A stretch of 64,000 nucleotides of DNA. It comes from Pseudomonas koreensis. Lineage in GTDB: Bacteria; Pseudomonadota; Gammaproteobacteria; Pseudomonadales; Pseudomonadaceae. The notes under the pieces are model-generated. The model did no database searches. It was not told where the DNA came from and was given only the letters and a program-made list of their open reading frames with translations. Where the stretch lies: NCBI RefSeq assembly GCF_025447595.1, contig NZ_JAOEJU010000004.1, forward strand, positions 124,001 to 188,000. Direction: 5' to 3'. A program made the position numbers and the translations under genes. Of this stretch, positions 1-10,500 are shown in pieces; the first letter of the stretch is position 1; the number at the start of each line of letters is the position of its first letter.

Positions 1-2
1 AA

Positions 3-509
3 TACGCCGAAGGCAGCGATCTGCCGGACGGCCTGGATTTCCTCGCGGCTTATCCGAACCTGCTGGTCTCGCGCACGTTCTCCAAGGCCTACGGTCTGGC
101 GGCGCTGCGTGTCGGTTATGGCTTGTCCACCCCGGTGGTGGCGGACGTGCTGAACCGTGTACGCCAGCCGTTCAACGTCAACAGCCTGGCCTTGGCCGCG
201 GCGTGTGCGGCGCTGAAGGACGAGGAATATCTGGCTCAGAGTCGTCAGCTCAACGAATCCGGCATGCAACAGCTGGAAGCGGGTTTCCGCGAGCTGGGCC
301 TGGGCTGGATTCCATCCAAGGGCAACTTTATCTGCGTCGACCTCGGTCAGGTGGCGGCTCCTGTGTTCCAGGGTCTGCTGCGCGAAGGCGTGATCGTGCG
401 TCCGGTGGCCAACTACGGCATGCCGAACCATCTGCGGGTGACCATCGGTCTGCCGGCGGAAAACAGCCGCTTCCTCGAAGCGCTGCGCAAGGTTCTGGCT
501 CGTGGGTGA
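3..509 (+). CDS. hisC: Histidinol-phosphate aminotransferase, C-terminal part (cut by window start)
   Basis: Class I/II PLP-dependent aminotransferase that interconverts histidinol phosphate and imidazole-acetol phosphate; paralogues in this setting can also act on aromatic keto acids. The frame is open from the window edge, so only the last 168 residues are visible. They include the PLP-lysine motif SRTFSKAYGLAALRVGYG near residue 28 of the visible part and the C-terminal small domain ending in the usual RVTIG segment. The stop overlaps the GTG start of tyrA-aroA by 8 bases, so the two are probably translationally coupled. Its place directly before prephenate dehydrogenase suggests the HisC2-type paralogue linked to aromatic amino-acid synthesis; that is inference from position. 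Confidence 0.93.
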   Translation, partial: YAEGSDLPDGLDFLAAYPNLLVSRTFSKAYGLAALRVGYGLSTPVVADVLNRVRQPFNVNSLALAAACAALKDEEYLAQSRQLNESGMQQLEAGFRELGLGWIPSKGNFICVDLGQVAAPVFQGLLREGVIVRPVANYGMPNHLRVTIGLPAENSRFLEALRKVLARG

Positions 510-2745
510 TGTCACTGCGCTGCAATCTGCTGCACCTATGATCGGGCGCCTGGTGGTGGTCGGTCTGGGGTTGATCGGTGGTTCGTTTGCCAAAGGCTTG
601 CGTGAAAGCGGCGTGTGCCGCGAAGTGGTCGGGGTCGATCTCGACCCGCAATCGCGCAAGCTGGCGGTCGAGTTGGGTGTGGTGGATCGCTGCGAAGACG
701 ACCTGGTGGCGGCTTGCCAGGGCGCGGACGTGATTCAGTTGGCGGTGCCGATCCTGGCCATGGAGAAAGTGCTGGCCCGTCTGGCCAGCATGGATCTGGG
801 GCAGGCGATCCTCACGGATGTCGGCAGCGCCAAGGGCAATGTGGTGCGCGCGGCGACCGAAGCGTTCGGCGGCATGCCGGCGCGTTTCGTGCCGGGCCAT
901 CCGATTGCCGGCTCCGAGCAGAGCGGGGTGGAAGCCTCCAACTCTGAGCTGTTCCGCCGTCATAAAGTGATTCTGACCCCGCTGGAGCAGACTGATCCGG
1001 CTGCCCTGGCGGTGGTTGATCGCTTGTGGCGCGAGCTGGGCGCCGACGTCGAGCACATGCAGGTCGAGCGTCACGATGAAGTGCTGGCTGCGACCAGTCA
1101 TCTGCCGCACCTGCTGGCCTTCGGTCTGGTCGATTCGCTGGCCAAGCGCAATGAAAACCTTGAGATCTTCCGTTACGCTGCGGGCGGTTTCCGTGATTTC
1201 ACAAGAATCGCCGGAAGCGACCCGGTCATGTGGCATGACATCTTTCTCGCCAACCGCGAGGCTGTCCTGCGCACACTCGATACATTTCGCAGCGACCTCG
1301 ACGCCTTGCGCGACGCGGTCGATGCAGGGGATGGGCACCAATTGTTGGGCGTCTTCACGCGCGCCCGGGTTGCCCGCGAGCATTTCAGTAAAATCCTGGC
1401 CCGCAGGGCCTATGTGGACGCTATGAATTCCAACGATCTGATTTTCCTGGCTCAACCTGGTGGCCGCCTGTCCGGTCGGATTCGCGTACCGGGTGACAAA
1501 TCGATTTCCCACCGTTCGATCATGCTCGGCTCCCTGGCTGAAGGCGTCACCGAAGTCGAAGGCTTCCTTGAGGGCGAAGATGCCCTGGCGACCTTGCAGG
1601 CGTTCCGCGACATGGGCGTGGTCATCGAAGGCCCGCATCACGGGCGCGTGACCATCCACGGTGTCGGCTTGCACGGCCTGAAGCCTGCGCCGGGCCCGAT
1701 CTATCTGGGTAACTCCGGTACTTCGATGCGCCTGCTGTCCGGCCTGCTGGCCGCGCAGGACTTCGACAGCACCCTGACCGGCGATGCGTCGCTGTCCAAG
1801 CGCCCAATGAATCGCGTCGCCAACCCGCTGCGGGAAATGGGCGCCGTGATCGAAACCGCCGCCGAGGGGCGTCCGCCGATGACCATTCGTGGCGGTCACA
1901 AGCTCAAAGGCCTGACCTACACCATGCCGATGGCCAGTGCTCAGGTTAAGTCCTGCCTGCTGCTGGCGGGTCTGTACGCCGAAGGCAAGACCACCGTCAC
2001 CGAGCCGGCTCCGACTCGCGATCATACCGAGCGCATGCTGCGCGGCTTCGGCTATCCGGTGAGCGTCAACGGTGCCACGGCATCGGTTGAGTCCGGCGGC
2101 AAGCTGACCGCGACCCACATCGAAGTGCCGGGCGATATCTCGTCGTCGGCGTTCTTCCTGGTGGCGGCGTCGATTGCTGAAGGCTCGGAACTGGTACTCG
2201 AGCACGTCGGCATCAACCCGACCCGTACCGGTGTGATCGACATCCTGCGCCTGATGGGCGCCGACATCACCCTGGAAAACCAACGTGAAGTGGGTGGCGA
2301 ACCGGTTGCCGACTTGCGTGTGCGAGCAGCTAAACTCAAGGGTATCGAGATTCCGGAAGCGCTGGTTCCGCTGGCCATTGACGAGTTCCCGGTGCTGTTC
2401 GTGGCCGCGGCCTGCGCCGAAGGGCGCACCGTGCTGACTGGCGCCGAAGAGCTGCGGGTCAAGGAATCAGACCGGATCCAGGTCATGGCGGACGGTTTGC
2501 TGGCGCTAGGCGTCAAGTGCGAACCGACCCCGGACGGCATCATCATCGACGGCGGCCAGATCGGCGGCGGTGAAGTGCATGGTCATGGCGATCACCGCAT
2601 CGCGATGGCTTTCAGCGTGGCTTCGCTGCGCGCCACTGCACCGATCCGCATCCATGACTGTGCCAACGTCGCGACATCGTTCCCGAACTTCCTGGCGCTG
2701 TGCGCGCAGGTCGGCATCCGTGTGGCGCAAGAGGCTCAGTCGTGA
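502..2745 (+). CDS. tyrA-aroA: Bifunctional prephenate dehydrogenase / EPSP synthase
   Basis: Fusion of two aromatic amino-acid enzymes in 747 residues. Residues about 12-300 are prephenate dehydrogenase, with the NAD-binding glycine motif [14 protein letters not shown]. From about residue 308 ([14 protein letters not shown]) it is 5-enolpyruvylshikimate-3-phosphate synthase, with [37 protein letters not shown] and [14 protein letters not shown]. The fusion is normal in Pseudomonas. The GTG at 502 is preceded by AAGG at 489-492 and gives the usual family length; an ATG at 538 is the alternative. Methionine 308 would be the start of a stand-alone AroA. The stop overlaps the cmk start by 4 bases. 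Confidence 0.95.
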   Translation: MGDVTALQSAAPMIGRLVVVGLGLIGGSFAKGLRESGVCREVVGVDLDPQSRKLAVELGVVDRCEDDLVAACQGADVIQLAVPILAMEKVLARLASMDLGQAILTDVGSAKGNVVRAATEAFGGMPARFVPGHPIAGSEQSGVEASNSELFRRHKVILTPLEQTDPAALAVVDRLWRELGADVEHMQVERHDEVLAATSHLPHLLAFGLVDSLAKRNENLEIFRYAAGGFRDFTRIAGSDPVMWHDIFLANREAVLRTLDTFRSDLDALRDAVDAGDGHQLLGVFTRARVAREHFSKILARRAYVDAMNSNDLIFLAQPGGRLSGRIRVPGDKSISHRSIMLGSLAEGVTEVEGFLEGEDALATLQAFRDMGVVIEGPHHGRVTIHGVGLHGLKPAPGPIYLGNSGTSMRLLSGLLAAQDFDSTLTGDASLSKRPMNRVANPLREMGAVIETAAEGRPPMTIRGGHKLKGLTYTMPMASAQVKSCLLLAGLYAEGKTTVTEPAPTRDHTERMLRGFGYPVSVNGATASVESGGKLTATHIEVPGDISSSAFFLVAASIAEGSELVLEHVGINPTRTGVIDILRLMGADITLENQREVGGEPVADLRVRAAKLKGIEIPEALVPLAIDEFPVLFVAAACAEGRTVLTGAEELRVKESDRIQVMADGLLALGVKCEPTPDGIIIDGGQIGGGEVHGHGDHRIAMAFSVASLRATAPIRIHDCANVATSFPNFLALCAQVGIRVAQEAQS

Positions 2746-3431
2746 ACAACATTGCTCCGGTCATCACCATCGATGGGCCAAGCGGCTCGGGCAAAGGCAC
2801 CGTAGCCGGGATTCTGGCCAAGCGTCTGGGCTGGAACCTGCTGGATTCCGGTGCGCTGTATCGCCTGCTGGCATTTGCTGCGCACAACCATGGTGTCGAC
2901 CTGACCAATGAAGAGTTGCTGAAAAAACTGGCCGCTCATCTGGATGTGCAGTTTATCGCGGCGACCGACGGTCAACTGCAACGCATTATTCTGGAAGGTG
3001 ACGAAGTCAGCGATGTCATCCGCACTGAAAGCGTCGGTTCCGGCGCATCCCAGGTGGCTGCATTGCCGGCCGTGCGCGAGGCGCTGCTGCAGCGCCAGCG
3101 CGCTTTCCAGGAAGCGCCCGGTCTGGTGGCCGATGGCCGCGACATGGGTACGGTGGTTTTTCCGAACGCACCCTTGAAGATTTTCCTGACCGCCAGTGCC
3201 GAGGAGCGGGCGCGCCGCCGATATTTGCAGTTGAAGGGCAAGGGTGAGGATGTTAGTCTGTCGAGTCTGCTAGATGAGATCCGTGCGCGCGATGAGCGTG
3301 ACACCCAGCGAGCTGTAGCCCCGCTCAAGCCGGCGGCTGACGCTATACAGCTGGATTCCACGGAGTTGTCCATCGATCAGGTGCTTGAACGCATCATGAG
3401 CGAGATCGCCATTCGCGATATCGCCGGGTGA
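2742..3431 (+). CDS. cmk: (d)CMP kinase
   Basis: Cytidylate kinase, phosphorylating CMP and dCMP with ATP in the cytoplasm. The P-loop [13 protein letters not shown] lies at residues 8-20; [25 protein letters not shown] and the lid segment [12 protein letters not shown] follow in the order expected for the family. With the GTG start at 2742, which overlaps the tyrA-aroA stop (GTGA), the protein has 229 residues, the normal size. A longer reading from 2700 would overlap aroA and has no support. cmk upstream of rpsA is a widely conserved pair in proteobacteria. Confidence 0.95.
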   Translation: MNNIAPVITIDGPSGSGKGTVAGILAKRLGWNLLDSGALYRLLAFAAHNHGVDLTNEELLKKLAAHLDVQFIAATDGQLQRIILEGDEVSDVIRTESVGSGASQVAALPAVREALLQRQRAFQEAPGLVADGRDMGTVVFPNAPLKIFLTASAEERARRRYLQLKGKGEDVSLSSLLDEIRARDERDTQRAVAPLKPAADAIQLDSTELSIDQVLERIMSEIAIRDIAG

Positions 3432-3433
3432 CC

Positions 3434-3477
3434 AGGAAGGCCGCAGGGGACCAGTCATAGTCCTGCGGTGGCTTCCT
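3434..3477 (+). terminator. Hairpin between cmk and rpsA (attenuator or weak terminator)
   Basis: Starting 3 bases after the cmk stop, CCGCAGG (3441-3447) pairs with CCTGCGG (3462-3468), extended by AGGAAG (3434-3439) with CTTCCT (3472-3477). Only three T residues follow, so it may slow or partly stop transcription rather than end it. Seen by eye; the function is inferred. Confidence 0.45.
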
Positions 3478-3551
3478 TTAAATGAAACTGACCCGCATCG
3501 TCTGGGATGTGGAGACGGGCGTATTTTTCGCCCTAATCAACAGGAATTAAA
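3478..3551 (+). promoter_or_regulatory. rpsA leader
   Basis: A second small hairpin, GGGCG (3517-3521) with CGCCC (3529-3533) and a T-rich loop, stands just before the ribosome site AGGA at 3542-3545. Ribosomal protein S1 is known in enterobacteria to control its own translation through a structured leader, so this element may act the same way. That role is inference. Confidence 0.35.
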
Positions 3552-5237
3552 ATGAGCGAAAGCTTTGCGGAACTCTTTGAAGAAAGCCTAAAGACCCTGA
3601 ACCTTCAGGCAGGCTCCATCATCACCGGTGTTATCGTTGATATCGATTACCAAGCTCGCTGGGTAACCGTTCACGCTGGCCTGAAGTCCGAAGCACTGAT
3701 CCCTCTGGAGCAGTTCTACAACGACGCTGGCGAACTGAACATCAACGTCGGTGACGAAGTTCACGTTGCTCTGGACTCGGTTGAAGACGGTTTCGGTGAA
3801 ACCAAGCTGTCCCGTGAAAAAGCCAAGCGCGCTGAATGCTGGATCGTTCTGGAAGCAGCCTTCGCAGCTGAGGAAGTGGTCAAGGGCGTTATCAACGGTA
3901 AGGTTAAAGGCGGCTTCACTGTCGACGTTAACGGCATCCGTGCGTTCCTGCCAGGTTCCCTGGTTGACGTCCGTCCAGTGCGCGACACCACGCACCTGGA
4001 AGGCAAAGAGCTGGAATTCAAGGTCATCAAGCTGGACCAGAAGCGCAACAACGTTGTCGTTTCCCGTCGCAGCGTCCTGGAAGCCGAGAACTCCGCCGAG
4101 CGTGAAGCTCTGCTGGAATCCCTGCAGGAAGGCCAGCAAGTCAAAGGTATCGTCAAAAACCTCACCGATTACGGCGCATTCGTCGATCTGGGTGGCGTGG
4201 ACGGCCTGCTGCACATCACCGACATGGCGTGGAAGCGTATCAAGCACCCTTCCGAGATCGTCAATGTTGGCGACGAGATCGACGTCAAGGTTCTGAAGTA
4301 CGATCGCGAGCGCAATCGTGTTTCCCTGGGCCTGAAGCAACTGGGCGAAGATCCATGGGTTGCTATCAAAGCTCGTTACCCAGAAAGCACTCGCGTTACC
4401 GCTCGTGTAACCAACCTGACCGACTACGGCTGCTTCGCTGAGCTGGAAGAAGGCGTTGAAGGTCTGGTACACGTTTCGGAAATGGACTGGACCAACAAGA
4501 ACATCCACCCTTCGAAAGTCGTACAAGTCGGCGACGAAGTGGAAGTCATGGTTCTGGACATCGACGAAGAGCGTCGTCGTATCTCCCTGGGCATCAAGCA
4601 GTGCAAGTCGAACCCATGGGAAGACTTCTCTGGCCAGTTCAACAAGGGCGACAAGATCTCCGGCACCATCAAGTCGATCACCGATTTCGGTATCTTCATT
4701 GGTCTGGACGGCGGCATCGACGGTCTGGTTCACCTGTCCGACATCTCCTGGAACGAAGTGGGCGAAGAAGCCGTACGTCGTTTCAAGAAGGGCGACGAGC
4801 TGGACACCGTTATCCTGTCGGTTGACCCGGAGCGTGAGCGTATCTCCCTGGGTATCAAGCAACTGGAAAGCGATCCGTTCTCCGAGTACGTCTCGGTTAA
4901 CGACAAGGGCGCAATCGTTACTGGCACCGTGAAAGAAGTTGACGCCAAAGGCGCCATCATCGTTCTGGCCGACGATATCGAAGCGACTCTGAAAGCCTCT
5001 GAAATCAGCCGTGACCGCGTTGAAGACGCGCGCAACGTTCTGAAAGAAGGCCAGCAAGTAGAAGCCAAGATCATCAGCGTTGATCGTAAGAGCCGCGTAA
5101 TCCAGCTGTCGATCAAATCGAAAGACGATGCTGAAGAGAAAGAAGCCATCCAGAGCCTGAAAGCAGCTCCGGAAGGTGAAGCAGCTGACACCACTATGGC
5201 GGCACTGCTGCGTCAAGCAATGGCCAAACAGAACTGA
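3552..5237 (+). CDS. rpsA: 30S ribosomal protein S1
   Basis: RNA-binding ribosomal protein that helps mRNAs dock on the 30S subunit. The 561 residues contain six S1 repeats; the four C-terminal ones are easily seen from repeated elements such as [36 protein letters not shown] and [15 protein letters not shown]. Length is close to the E. coli protein. ATG 3552 has AGGA 6 bases upstream. Codon use is strongly biased, as expected for a highly expressed gene. Confidence 0.98.
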   Translation: MSESFAELFEESLKTLNLQAGSIITGVIVDIDYQARWVTVHAGLKSEALIPLEQFYNDAGELNINVGDEVHVALDSVEDGFGETKLSREKAKRAECWIVLEAAFAAEEVVKGVINGKVKGGFTVDVNGIRAFLPGSLVDVRPVRDTTHLEGKELEFKVIKLDQKRNNVVVSRRSVLEAENSAEREALLESLQEGQQVKGIVKNLTDYGAFVDLGGVDGLLHITDMAWKRIKHPSEIVNVGDEIDVKVLKYDRERNRVSLGLKQLGEDPWVAIKARYPESTRVTARVTNLTDYGCFAELEEGVEGLVHVSEMDWTNKNIHPSKVVQVGDEVEVMVLDIDEERRRISLGIKQCKSNPWEDFSGQFNKGDKISGTIKSITDFGIFIGLDGGIDGLVHLSDISWNEVGEEAVRRFKKGDELDTVILSVDPERERISLGIKQLESDPFSEYVSVNDKGAIVTGTVKEVDAKGAIIVLADDIEATLKASEISRDRVEDARNVLKEGQQVEAKIISVDRKSRVIQLSIKSKDDAEEKEAIQSLKAAPEGEAADTTMAALLRQAMAKQN

Positions 5238-5253
5238 GTTCTGTCTGATCATT

Positions 5254-5282
5254 AAAAAGGGCGACTTCGGTCGCCCTTTTTT
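5254..5282 (+). terminator. Intrinsic terminator after rpsA
   Basis: GGGCGAC (5259-5265), loop TTCG, GTCGCCC (5270-5276), flanked by AAAAA and TTTTTT. A UUCG tetraloop with a T run is a strong intrinsic terminator. Confidence 0.9.
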
Positions 5283-5440
5283 GTGCCTGCGATTTGGTGG
5301 GTGTCGCGCTCTGGTTGTGCGAGTGAAACCATTCCCTTTGCCGGGTGGTCTGTTTCTTTAATCGGATCAATCGTCTATTCGCGTCTAGGCTTAGTCTGAA
5401 GATCGCAGTAGTCGGGCAGGCGCCTGGCATAAGGATGTGA

Positions 5441-5719
5441 ATGAACAAGTTTATAGTTCTGTTGGGTATGTTGGTGTTGGCAGGCTGTACTACCAGCGCC
5501 AAGACCCATGCGGTGCGTGGAGTCAGTGGTATCGAGGTTGACTGCTCCGGTTTGGGTTCGGGCTGGGAGAGGTGTCAGAAGCGTGCAGCCAAGGAATGCA
5601 AGGGGGCGGGTTATAAGGTGATCACGCGATCTGATGATGCGCGGGATGAGGATGAGTTTCCCTTTGGCTTCAATCCTGCCGGCTATGTCACTCGAACCAT
5701 GCTGGTGATTTGTCGGTGA
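5441..5719 (+). CDS. Small putative lipoprotein
   Basis: A 92-residue protein with a type II signal peptide: MNKFIVLLGMLVLAGC, lipobox LAGC with the modified cysteine at residue 16. The mature part is short, polar and has three more cysteines (DCSGLGSGWERCQKRAAKEC), which could form disulfides in the periplasm, and ends in a hydrophobic TRTMLVIC. It follows the rpsA terminator and so has its own transcription unit. I recognise no family beyond a conserved small lipoprotein; the function is unknown. Confidence 0.75.
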   Translation: MNKFIVLLGMLVLAGCTTSAKTHAVRGVSGIEVDCSGLGSGWERCQKRAAKECKGAGYKVITRSDDARDEDEFPFGFNPAGYVTRTMLVICR

Positions 5720-5870
5720 GTGAGCGTTGGCGTGCATGCGATCCGATGCCCTGAAAATGGGCGTTTTGGCGAGCGGAAAGATATGTCAAGCCCTGGGCTG
5801 TTCAAAATCTTCCGGGCGTGCTAAAACCTTTCAAGCGCTGATCTAGCTGCTTGAAAAAGAAGGGAAAAAT

Positions 5871-6167
5871 ATGACGAAGTCGGAGTTGATCGAACGAATT
5901 GTCACCCATCAGGGGCTGCTCTCATCCAAGGATGTGGAGCTGGCCATCAAGACCATGCTTGAGCAAATGTCCCAGTGTCTGGCCACGGGGGATCGTATCG
6001 AGATCCGTGGTTTTGGCAGCTTTTCCTTGCACTATCGTGCGCCGCGTGTCGGTCGAAATCCAAAGACCGGCCAGTCCGTCAGCCTTGACGGTAAATTCGT
6101 TCCGCATTTCAAGCCAGGCAAAGAGCTGCGCGATCGCGTGAATGAAGAAGAGGAGGAGGGGGCTTGA
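5871..6167 (+). CDS. ihfB: Integration host factor subunit beta
   Basis: DNA-bending nucleoid protein that pairs with IhfA. The 98 residues match the family from [15 protein letters not shown] to the DNA-binding arm with the GRNPKTG motif and the C-terminal [15 protein letters not shown] 5871 is preceded by a GAAGGGAAAAAT stretch that can serve as ribosome site. rpsA followed by ihfB is a conserved order in gammaproteobacteria; here a small lipoprotein gene has been placed between them. Confidence 0.97.
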   Translation: MTKSELIERIVTHQGLLSSKDVELAIKTMLEQMSQCLATGDRIEIRGFGSFSLHYRAPRVGRNPKTGQSVSLDGKFVPHFKPGKELRDRVNEEEEEGA

Positions 6168-6194
6168 CGGTCACCGTTACGCAAGGAGTTGCTC

Positions 6195-6434
6195 ATGAAT
6201 AATCTCAAGCGCATTCTGCTTTCCGTTCTAATTCTATTGCTTGTGTTGGCGATCCTTGCGTTCGTTCTCGAAAATCAGCAATCGGTTTCCCTGTTGTTTC
6301 TTGGTTGGGAGGGGCCGCAACTTCCGGTATCAGTTATTACAATCGGTGCATTGCTGGCAGGTATGTTGATGGGGCCGGTTTTAGGCTGGTTTCTGGGACG
6401 TGCGTCCAGAGCTTCGCGCAAGCGTCTTGTCTGA
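6195..6434 (+). CDS. lapA: LapA-family inner-membrane protein (DUF1049)
   Basis: A 79-residue protein with two hydrophobic segments, about residues 7-27 (ILLSVLILLLVLAILAFVLE) and 43-63, separated by the family motif ENQQSVSLLFLGWEGP. LapA-type proteins take part in lipopolysaccharide assembly control in E. coli. ATG 6195 is supported by AAGGAG at 6183-6188; an upstream TTG at 6189 would overlap that site and is less likely. It follows ihfB by 27 bases and probably shares its transcript. In many pseudomonads this gene marks the left edge of the O-antigen locus. Confidence 0.85.
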   Translation: MNNLKRILLSVLILLLVLAILAFVLENQQSVSLLFLGWEGPQLPVSVITIGALLAGMLMGPVLGWFLGRASRASRKRLV

Positions 6435-6489
6435 TTGCGACATGGAAGGAAAGGCGAACTAAACTTTAGCCACAGCTTGTCTATCTCCA

Positions 6490-6518
6490 TTAGTAAAACG
6501 TTCATTAAGCTGTAAAAT
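6490..6518 (+). promoter_or_regulatory. Candidate promoter of the O-antigen operon
   Basis: TTAGTA (6490-6495) and TAAAAT (6513-6518) with a 17-base spacer lie in an AT-rich stretch between lapA and rmlB. The -10 element matches five of six consensus bases, the -35 only three. The resulting leader to the GTG at 6665 would be about 140 bases. No JUMPstart/ops element was found. Confidence 0.35.
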
Positions 6519-6664
6519 GCAGCGCTTGTCCGATAGTGGCATATTCCCACGTCGGTACAGACTGACTCTGTCGGAAGCCCCGGCTGAATTGATGGCTTTT
6601 GCATTTATGGATTAGACAGTGCTCGGTTGGCAGCCCTGTCAGCAACTCAAGGGTATGGTTTCGC

Positions 6665-7741
6665 GTGAAAATTCTAGTAACCGGCGGCGCCGGGTTTATC
6701 GGCTCAGCTGTTATCCGTCATATTATCTCCAACACTACCGACGCAGTGATCAACGTCGACAAGCTGACGTATGCCGGTAACCTTGAGTCGTTGGCCGAAG
6801 TCAGCGGAAGCTCGCGTTACACGTTCGAGCGCGTCGACATCTGCGACCGTGAACAGATCGATCGAGTCCTGCGTGAGCACCAACCGGATGCGATCATGCA
6901 TCTGGCCGCAGAGTCTCACGTTGATCGTTCCATCTCGGGTCCTTCCGAGTTCATTCAGACCAACATCATTGGTACTTACACGCTCCTGGAAGCCGCACGC
7001 CATTATTGGGCTGCGCTTGATGAAGCGCGCAAGGCGGCTTTCCGCTTTCACCATATCTCGACGGACGAAGTTTACGGCGACCTCGAAGGTCCGGAAGATC
7101 TCTTCACCGAAACGACGCCCTATCAGCCAAGTTCGCCGTATTCGGCAAGCAAGGCCAGCTCCGACCATCTGGTTCGCGCCTGGGCTCGCACCTATGGTTT
7201 GCCTACGCTTGTGACTAATTGCTCGAACAACTACGGTCCTTGCCACTTCCCTGAAAAGTTGATCCCGCTGATCATTCTCAATGCGCTGGAAGGCAAGCCG
7301 TTGCCGGTCTATGGCAAAGGAAACCAGGTCCGTGACTGGCTTTATGTTGAAGATCATGCACGTGCGCTTTACAAGGTCGTGACCGAAGGCGTTATAGGCG
7401 AGACGTACAACATTGGCGGTCACAACGAAAAACAGAATATTGAAGTCGTGAACACTCTGTGTGCTCTTCTCGACGAATTGCGCCCTGACTCTGCACATCG
7501 CCCACATGCGAGCCTGATCACTTACGTTCAGGATCGTCCAGGTCATGATCAGCGTTATGCCATCGACGCCAGCAAGATCCAGCGCGAACTGGGTTGGACT
7601 CCGCAAGAAACCTTTGAAACCGGCATTCGCAAGACCGTCGAGTGGTATCTGAACAACACTGAATGGGTCGCTCACGTCAAAAGCGGAAGCTACCAGCAGT
7701 GGATCGACCAGAACTACGCAGATCGCTCGAACAAAGCATGA
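6665..7741 (+). CDS. rmlB: dTDP-glucose 4,6-dehydratase
   Basis: Second enzyme of dTDP-L-rhamnose synthesis; turns dTDP-glucose into dTDP-4-keto-6-deoxyglucose. Extended SDR of 358 residues: NAD motif [13 protein letters not shown] at residues 4-16, [11 protein letters not shown], the catalytic [10 protein letters not shown] and the substrate segment [21 protein letters not shown] 6665 gives the normal N-terminus (VKILVTGG); the frame is open further upstream but no other start fits. The stop overlaps rmlD by 4 bases (ATGA). First gene of the polysaccharide locus. Confidence 0.95.
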   Translation: MKILVTGGAGFIGSAVIRHIISNTTDAVINVDKLTYAGNLESLAEVSGSSRYTFERVDICDREQIDRVLREHQPDAIMHLAAESHVDRSISGPSEFIQTNIIGTYTLLEAARHYWAALDEARKAAFRFHHISTDEVYGDLEGPEDLFTETTPYQPSSPYSASKASSDHLVRAWARTYGLPTLVTNCSNNYGPCHFPEKLIPLIILNALEGKPLPVYGKGNQVRDWLYVEDHARALYKVVTEGVIGETYNIGGHNEKQNIEVVNTLCALLDELRPDSAHRPHASLITYVQDRPGHDQRYAIDASKIQRELGWTPQETFETGIRKTVEWYLNNTEWVAHVKSGSYQQWIDQNYADRSNKA

Positions 7742-8631
7742 AAATCCTCCTACTGGGTAAAAATGGCCAGGTGGGCTGGGAGCTGCAACGCTCCCTCGCG
7801 CCGCTTGGTGAGTTGGTCGCGCTGGATCGTCATGCTGTTGATGGCCTGTGTGGTGACTTGTCGGATCTGGACACCCTGCGTGCGACAATCCGAGCGCTCA
7901 AGCCCGATGTCATTGTCAACGCGGCTGCCTACACCGCGGTCGACAAGGCCGAATCCGAAGTCGAGCTGGCCAGTCGTGTCAACGACCATGCCAGTCGAGT
8001 CATGGCCGAAGAGGCGGCTTTGCTGGGTGCCTGGCTGATTCATTACTCAACCGATTACGTGTTCAGTGGTGAAGGTTGCGAACCATGGCAGGAGACCGAT
8101 GCTGTCGCACCGGTCAATCATTACGGCGCGAGCAAGCTCGCCGGTGAGCAGGCAATCGCTGCGTCGGGCTGCAAGCATCTGATCTTCCGAACAAGTTGGG
8201 TCTATGGTGCTCGCGGCAATAACTTCGCCAAGACCATGCTCCGGCTGGCAAAAGATCGCGAAACACTCAATGTAATTGCCGATCAGATTGGAGCACCGAC
8301 AGGTGCTGACCTGATAGCGGATATCACGGCAATCGCGATTTGCAAGGTGCAGCAGCAGCCGGAACTGGCGGGGCTATATCACCTCGCAGCGAGTGGCGAA
8401 GTATCGTGGCACGGCTATGCAAGCCATGTGATCGCGTTTGCCCGGGACAATGGCGAGCAGCTTGCTGTTACTGCGATCAATCCGATCGATACGACTGCGT
8501 ATCCGACACCCGCTCGTCGGCCTCTGAATTCACGTTTGAATACTCGGAAGCTGCGCGACAATTTTTCTCTACACTTGCCGGATTGGCAAAGTGGTGTAAC
8601 CCGAATGCTTAGGGAAGTTCTTAATAAATGA
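7738..8631 (+). CDS. rmlD: dTDP-4-dehydrorhamnose reductase
   Basis: NADPH-dependent reductase that makes dTDP-L-rhamnose from the product of RmlC. It has 297 residues with [20 protein letters not shown] at the N-terminus, [12 protein letters not shown], and the catalytic [14 protein letters not shown] 7738 overlaps the rmlB stop and its own stop overlaps rmlA (ATGA at 8628), so rmlB, rmlD and rmlA are tightly coupled. Its usual partner RmlC is not encoded in this window. Confidence 0.95.
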   Translation: MKILLLGKNGQVGWELQRSLAPLGELVALDRHAVDGLCGDLSDLDTLRATIRALKPDVIVNAAAYTAVDKAESEVELASRVNDHASRVMAEEAALLGAWLIHYSTDYVFSGEGCEPWQETDAVAPVNHYGASKLAGEQAIAASGCKHLIFRTSWVYGARGNNFAKTMLRLAKDRETLNVIADQIGAPTGADLIADITAIAICKVQQQPELAGLYHLAASGEVSWHGYASHVIAFARDNGEQLAVTAINPIDTTAYPTPARRPLNSRLNTRKLRDNFSLHLPDWQSGVTRMLREVLNK

Positions 8632-9518
8632 CCACGACAAATCGTAAAGGCATCATTCTCGCCGGTGGCTCGGGTACACGCCTGCACCCGTTAACCCTTG
8701 GTGTTTCCAAGCAGATGCTGCCGATCTACGACAAGCCGATGATCTTTTATCCGCTGTCGGTGCTGATGCTTGCCGGGATGCGTGAAATTCTGATTATTTC
8801 AACCCCGGAAGATTTGCCATGTTTCCGTAAACTGTTGGGCGATGGCAGCCTTTACGGAATCAAGCTGACTTACGCCGAACAACCGAGTCCGGACGGTCTG
8901 GCACAGGCTTTCATCATTGGTGAGGAGTTCATCGGGAAAGATCCTTGCTGCCTGATCCTGGGCGATAACATTTTTTATGGTCAGCACTTCTCCGACAATT
9001 TGCGTTCCGCCAGCTCTCAACAGCACGGCGCGACTGTATTCGGTTATCACGTTTCCGACCCGGAGCGTTTTGGTGTCGTGGAGTTCGATGCGTCCGGTCG
9101 CGCGTTGAGTATTGAAGAGAAGCCACTGAAGCCAAAATCCAGCTATGCGGTTACAGGTCTTTATTTCTATGACAATCAAGTCGTGGAGATCGCCAAGAAC
9201 ATCAAGCCCTCCGAGCGAGGTGAGCTGGAAATCACCGATGTGAACCGCGCCTACCTGGAGCAAAAATCGCTGAATGTCGAGATGCTCGGTCGTGGCTTTG
9301 CGTGGCTCGATACGGGTACTCACGACTCTTTGCTTGAAGCCAGTCACTTCGTTCATACCATCGAGCAGCGTCAGGGTTTGAAAGTGGCCTGCCTGGAAGA
9401 AATTGCGTATCACAATGGCTGGATCACCGCCGATCAGCTGGCTGAGCAGGCTGATGCCTTGAAAAAGACGGGCTACGGACAATACCTGCAGAAGTTGCTG
9501 GACTCGCCTTCTCACTGA
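8628..9518 (+). CDS. rmlA: Glucose-1-phosphate thymidylyltransferase
   Basis: First step of the dTDP-sugar pathway: glucose 1-phosphate plus dTTP gives dTDP-glucose. The 296 residues start with [18 protein letters not shown] and continue [20 protein letters not shown], the signature of the RmlA family, with [10 protein letters not shown] and [15 protein letters not shown] further on. Length is typical. Start ATG 8628 overlaps rmlD. Known RmlA enzymes are inhibited by dTDP-rhamnose. Confidence 0.95.
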   Translation: MTTTNRKGIILAGGSGTRLHPLTLGVSKQMLPIYDKPMIFYPLSVLMLAGMREILIISTPEDLPCFRKLLGDGSLYGIKLTYAEQPSPDGLAQAFIIGEEFIGKDPCCLILGDNIFYGQHFSDNLRSASSQQHGATVFGYHVSDPERFGVVEFDASGRALSIEEKPLKPKSSYAVTGLYFYDNQVVEIAKNIKPSERGELEITDVNRAYLEQKSLNVEMLGRGFAWLDTGTHDSLLEASHFVHTIEQRQGLKVACLEEIAYHNGWITADQLAEQADALKKTGYGQYLQKLLDSPSH

Positions 9519-9576
9519 TTCGAATACCAAAGCGTTTTCGAGTGAGAAAGTTAAAATCGGTGCAAGCAGGAAAGCT

Positions 9577-10500
9577 ATGCCAGTAAAACATCCCAAGGTT
9601 GCGGTTTTGCTGGCGGCCTTCAATGGAATGCAGTGGATCGAAGAACAGCTCGACTCGATTCTTCGACAGTCCAATGTAGACCTGAGTGTCTATATCAGTA
9701 TTGATCCCTCGACTGATGGTACCGAAGCCTGGTGCCTGGCCTATGCGGCCAGGCACCAGAGTGTTCACGTGCTCCCTGACGTGGGTGCCTTCGGTGGTGC
9801 TGCGCGCAATTTTTTCAGATTGATCCGTGATGTATCCCTCGAAGAATACGACTACATCGCGTTCTCCGATCAGGATGATGTCTGGTATCAGGACAAGCTC
9901 GAGAGGGCGATCGGCGAAATTCAGGCGCGAGGCGTGAATGCCTACTCCAGCAATGTTGTCGCATTCTGGCCGGATGGCCGCACGCAACTGCTGGACAAGG
10001 CTCAGTCCCAGACCTCCTGGGATTTCCTGTTCGAAGCTGCCGGGCCGGGATGTACATACGTCTTCACTCGTGAGCTGGTGCGTCCGCTCAAGGCTGCCAT
10101 GCTGGAGTCCTGGAGCGACTTGCAGAATGTCAGCCTCCACGACTGGTATTTTTACGCTTTCGCACGCAGTCGGGGATTTCGCTGGTTCATCGACGCGCGT
10201 CCCTCCATGGATTATCGCCAGCATGAAAGTAATCAGGTAGGTGCGAACGCCGGCATCGGTTCTCTGGTCATGCGTTACAAGACCATTCATGACGGCTGGT
10301 GGTTTTCTCAGGTCAGGCAGATCGTTCGGCTGGTGGGGCTTGAGCGCAATTCATTTGTCGAGCCTTGGCTGCCTTTGGGGCGCCGGCAACTGATAAAGCT
10401 CTCGTTCAGTGCCAGAGACTGTCGGCGCAGGGCGCGGGACAAGCTGTTTTTCTTTTGCATCTGTTGGGCGACGGCGTTGGTTGGAAGCAAAGCTAAATGA
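9577..10500 (+). CDS. GT2 family glycosyltransferase
   Basis: A 307-residue GT-A fold glycosyltransferase. Visible are the nucleotide-binding start VAVLLAAFNGMQWIEEQLDSI, the D/S-rich segment YISIDPSTDGTEAW, the metal-binding FSDQDDVWYQDKLERA around residue 95, and the acceptor-side HDWYFYAFAR/YRQHESNQVG. This layout resembles rhamnosyltransferases of the RfbN/WbbL group, which fits the rml genes upstream, but the sugar is not proven. ATG 9577 follows CAGGAAAGCT. It ends in an ATGA overlap with the next gene. It resembles the gene at 11816 along its whole length. Confidence 0.88.
   Translation: MPVKHPKVAVLLAAFNGMQWIEEQLDSILRQSNVDLSVYISIDPSTDGTEAWCLAYAARHQSVHVLPDVGAFGGAARNFFRLIRDVSLEEYDYIAFSDQDDVWYQDKLERAIGEIQARGVNAYSSNVVAFWPDGRTQLLDKAQSQTSWDFLFEAAGPGCTYVFTRELVRPLKAAMLESWSDLQNVSLHDWYFYAFARSRGFRWFIDARPSMDYRQHESNQVGANAGIGSLVMRYKTIHDGWWFSQVRQIVRLVGLERNSFVEPWLPLGRRQLIKLSFSARDCRRRARDKLFFFCICWATALVGSKAK

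Noticed and set aside
328..2283. 651-codon minus-strand open frame
   Set aside because: Fully antisense to tyrA-aroA, with composition typical of a reverse-frame shadow.
3588..5252. 554-codon minus-strand open frame
   Set aside because: Antisense to rpsA; its repeats only mirror the S1 domains.
6435..6664. Search for a JUMPstart/ops element ahead of the O-antigen genes
   Set aside because: No GGCGGTAGCG-type ops core was found; the leader is only AT-rich with a weak promoter.
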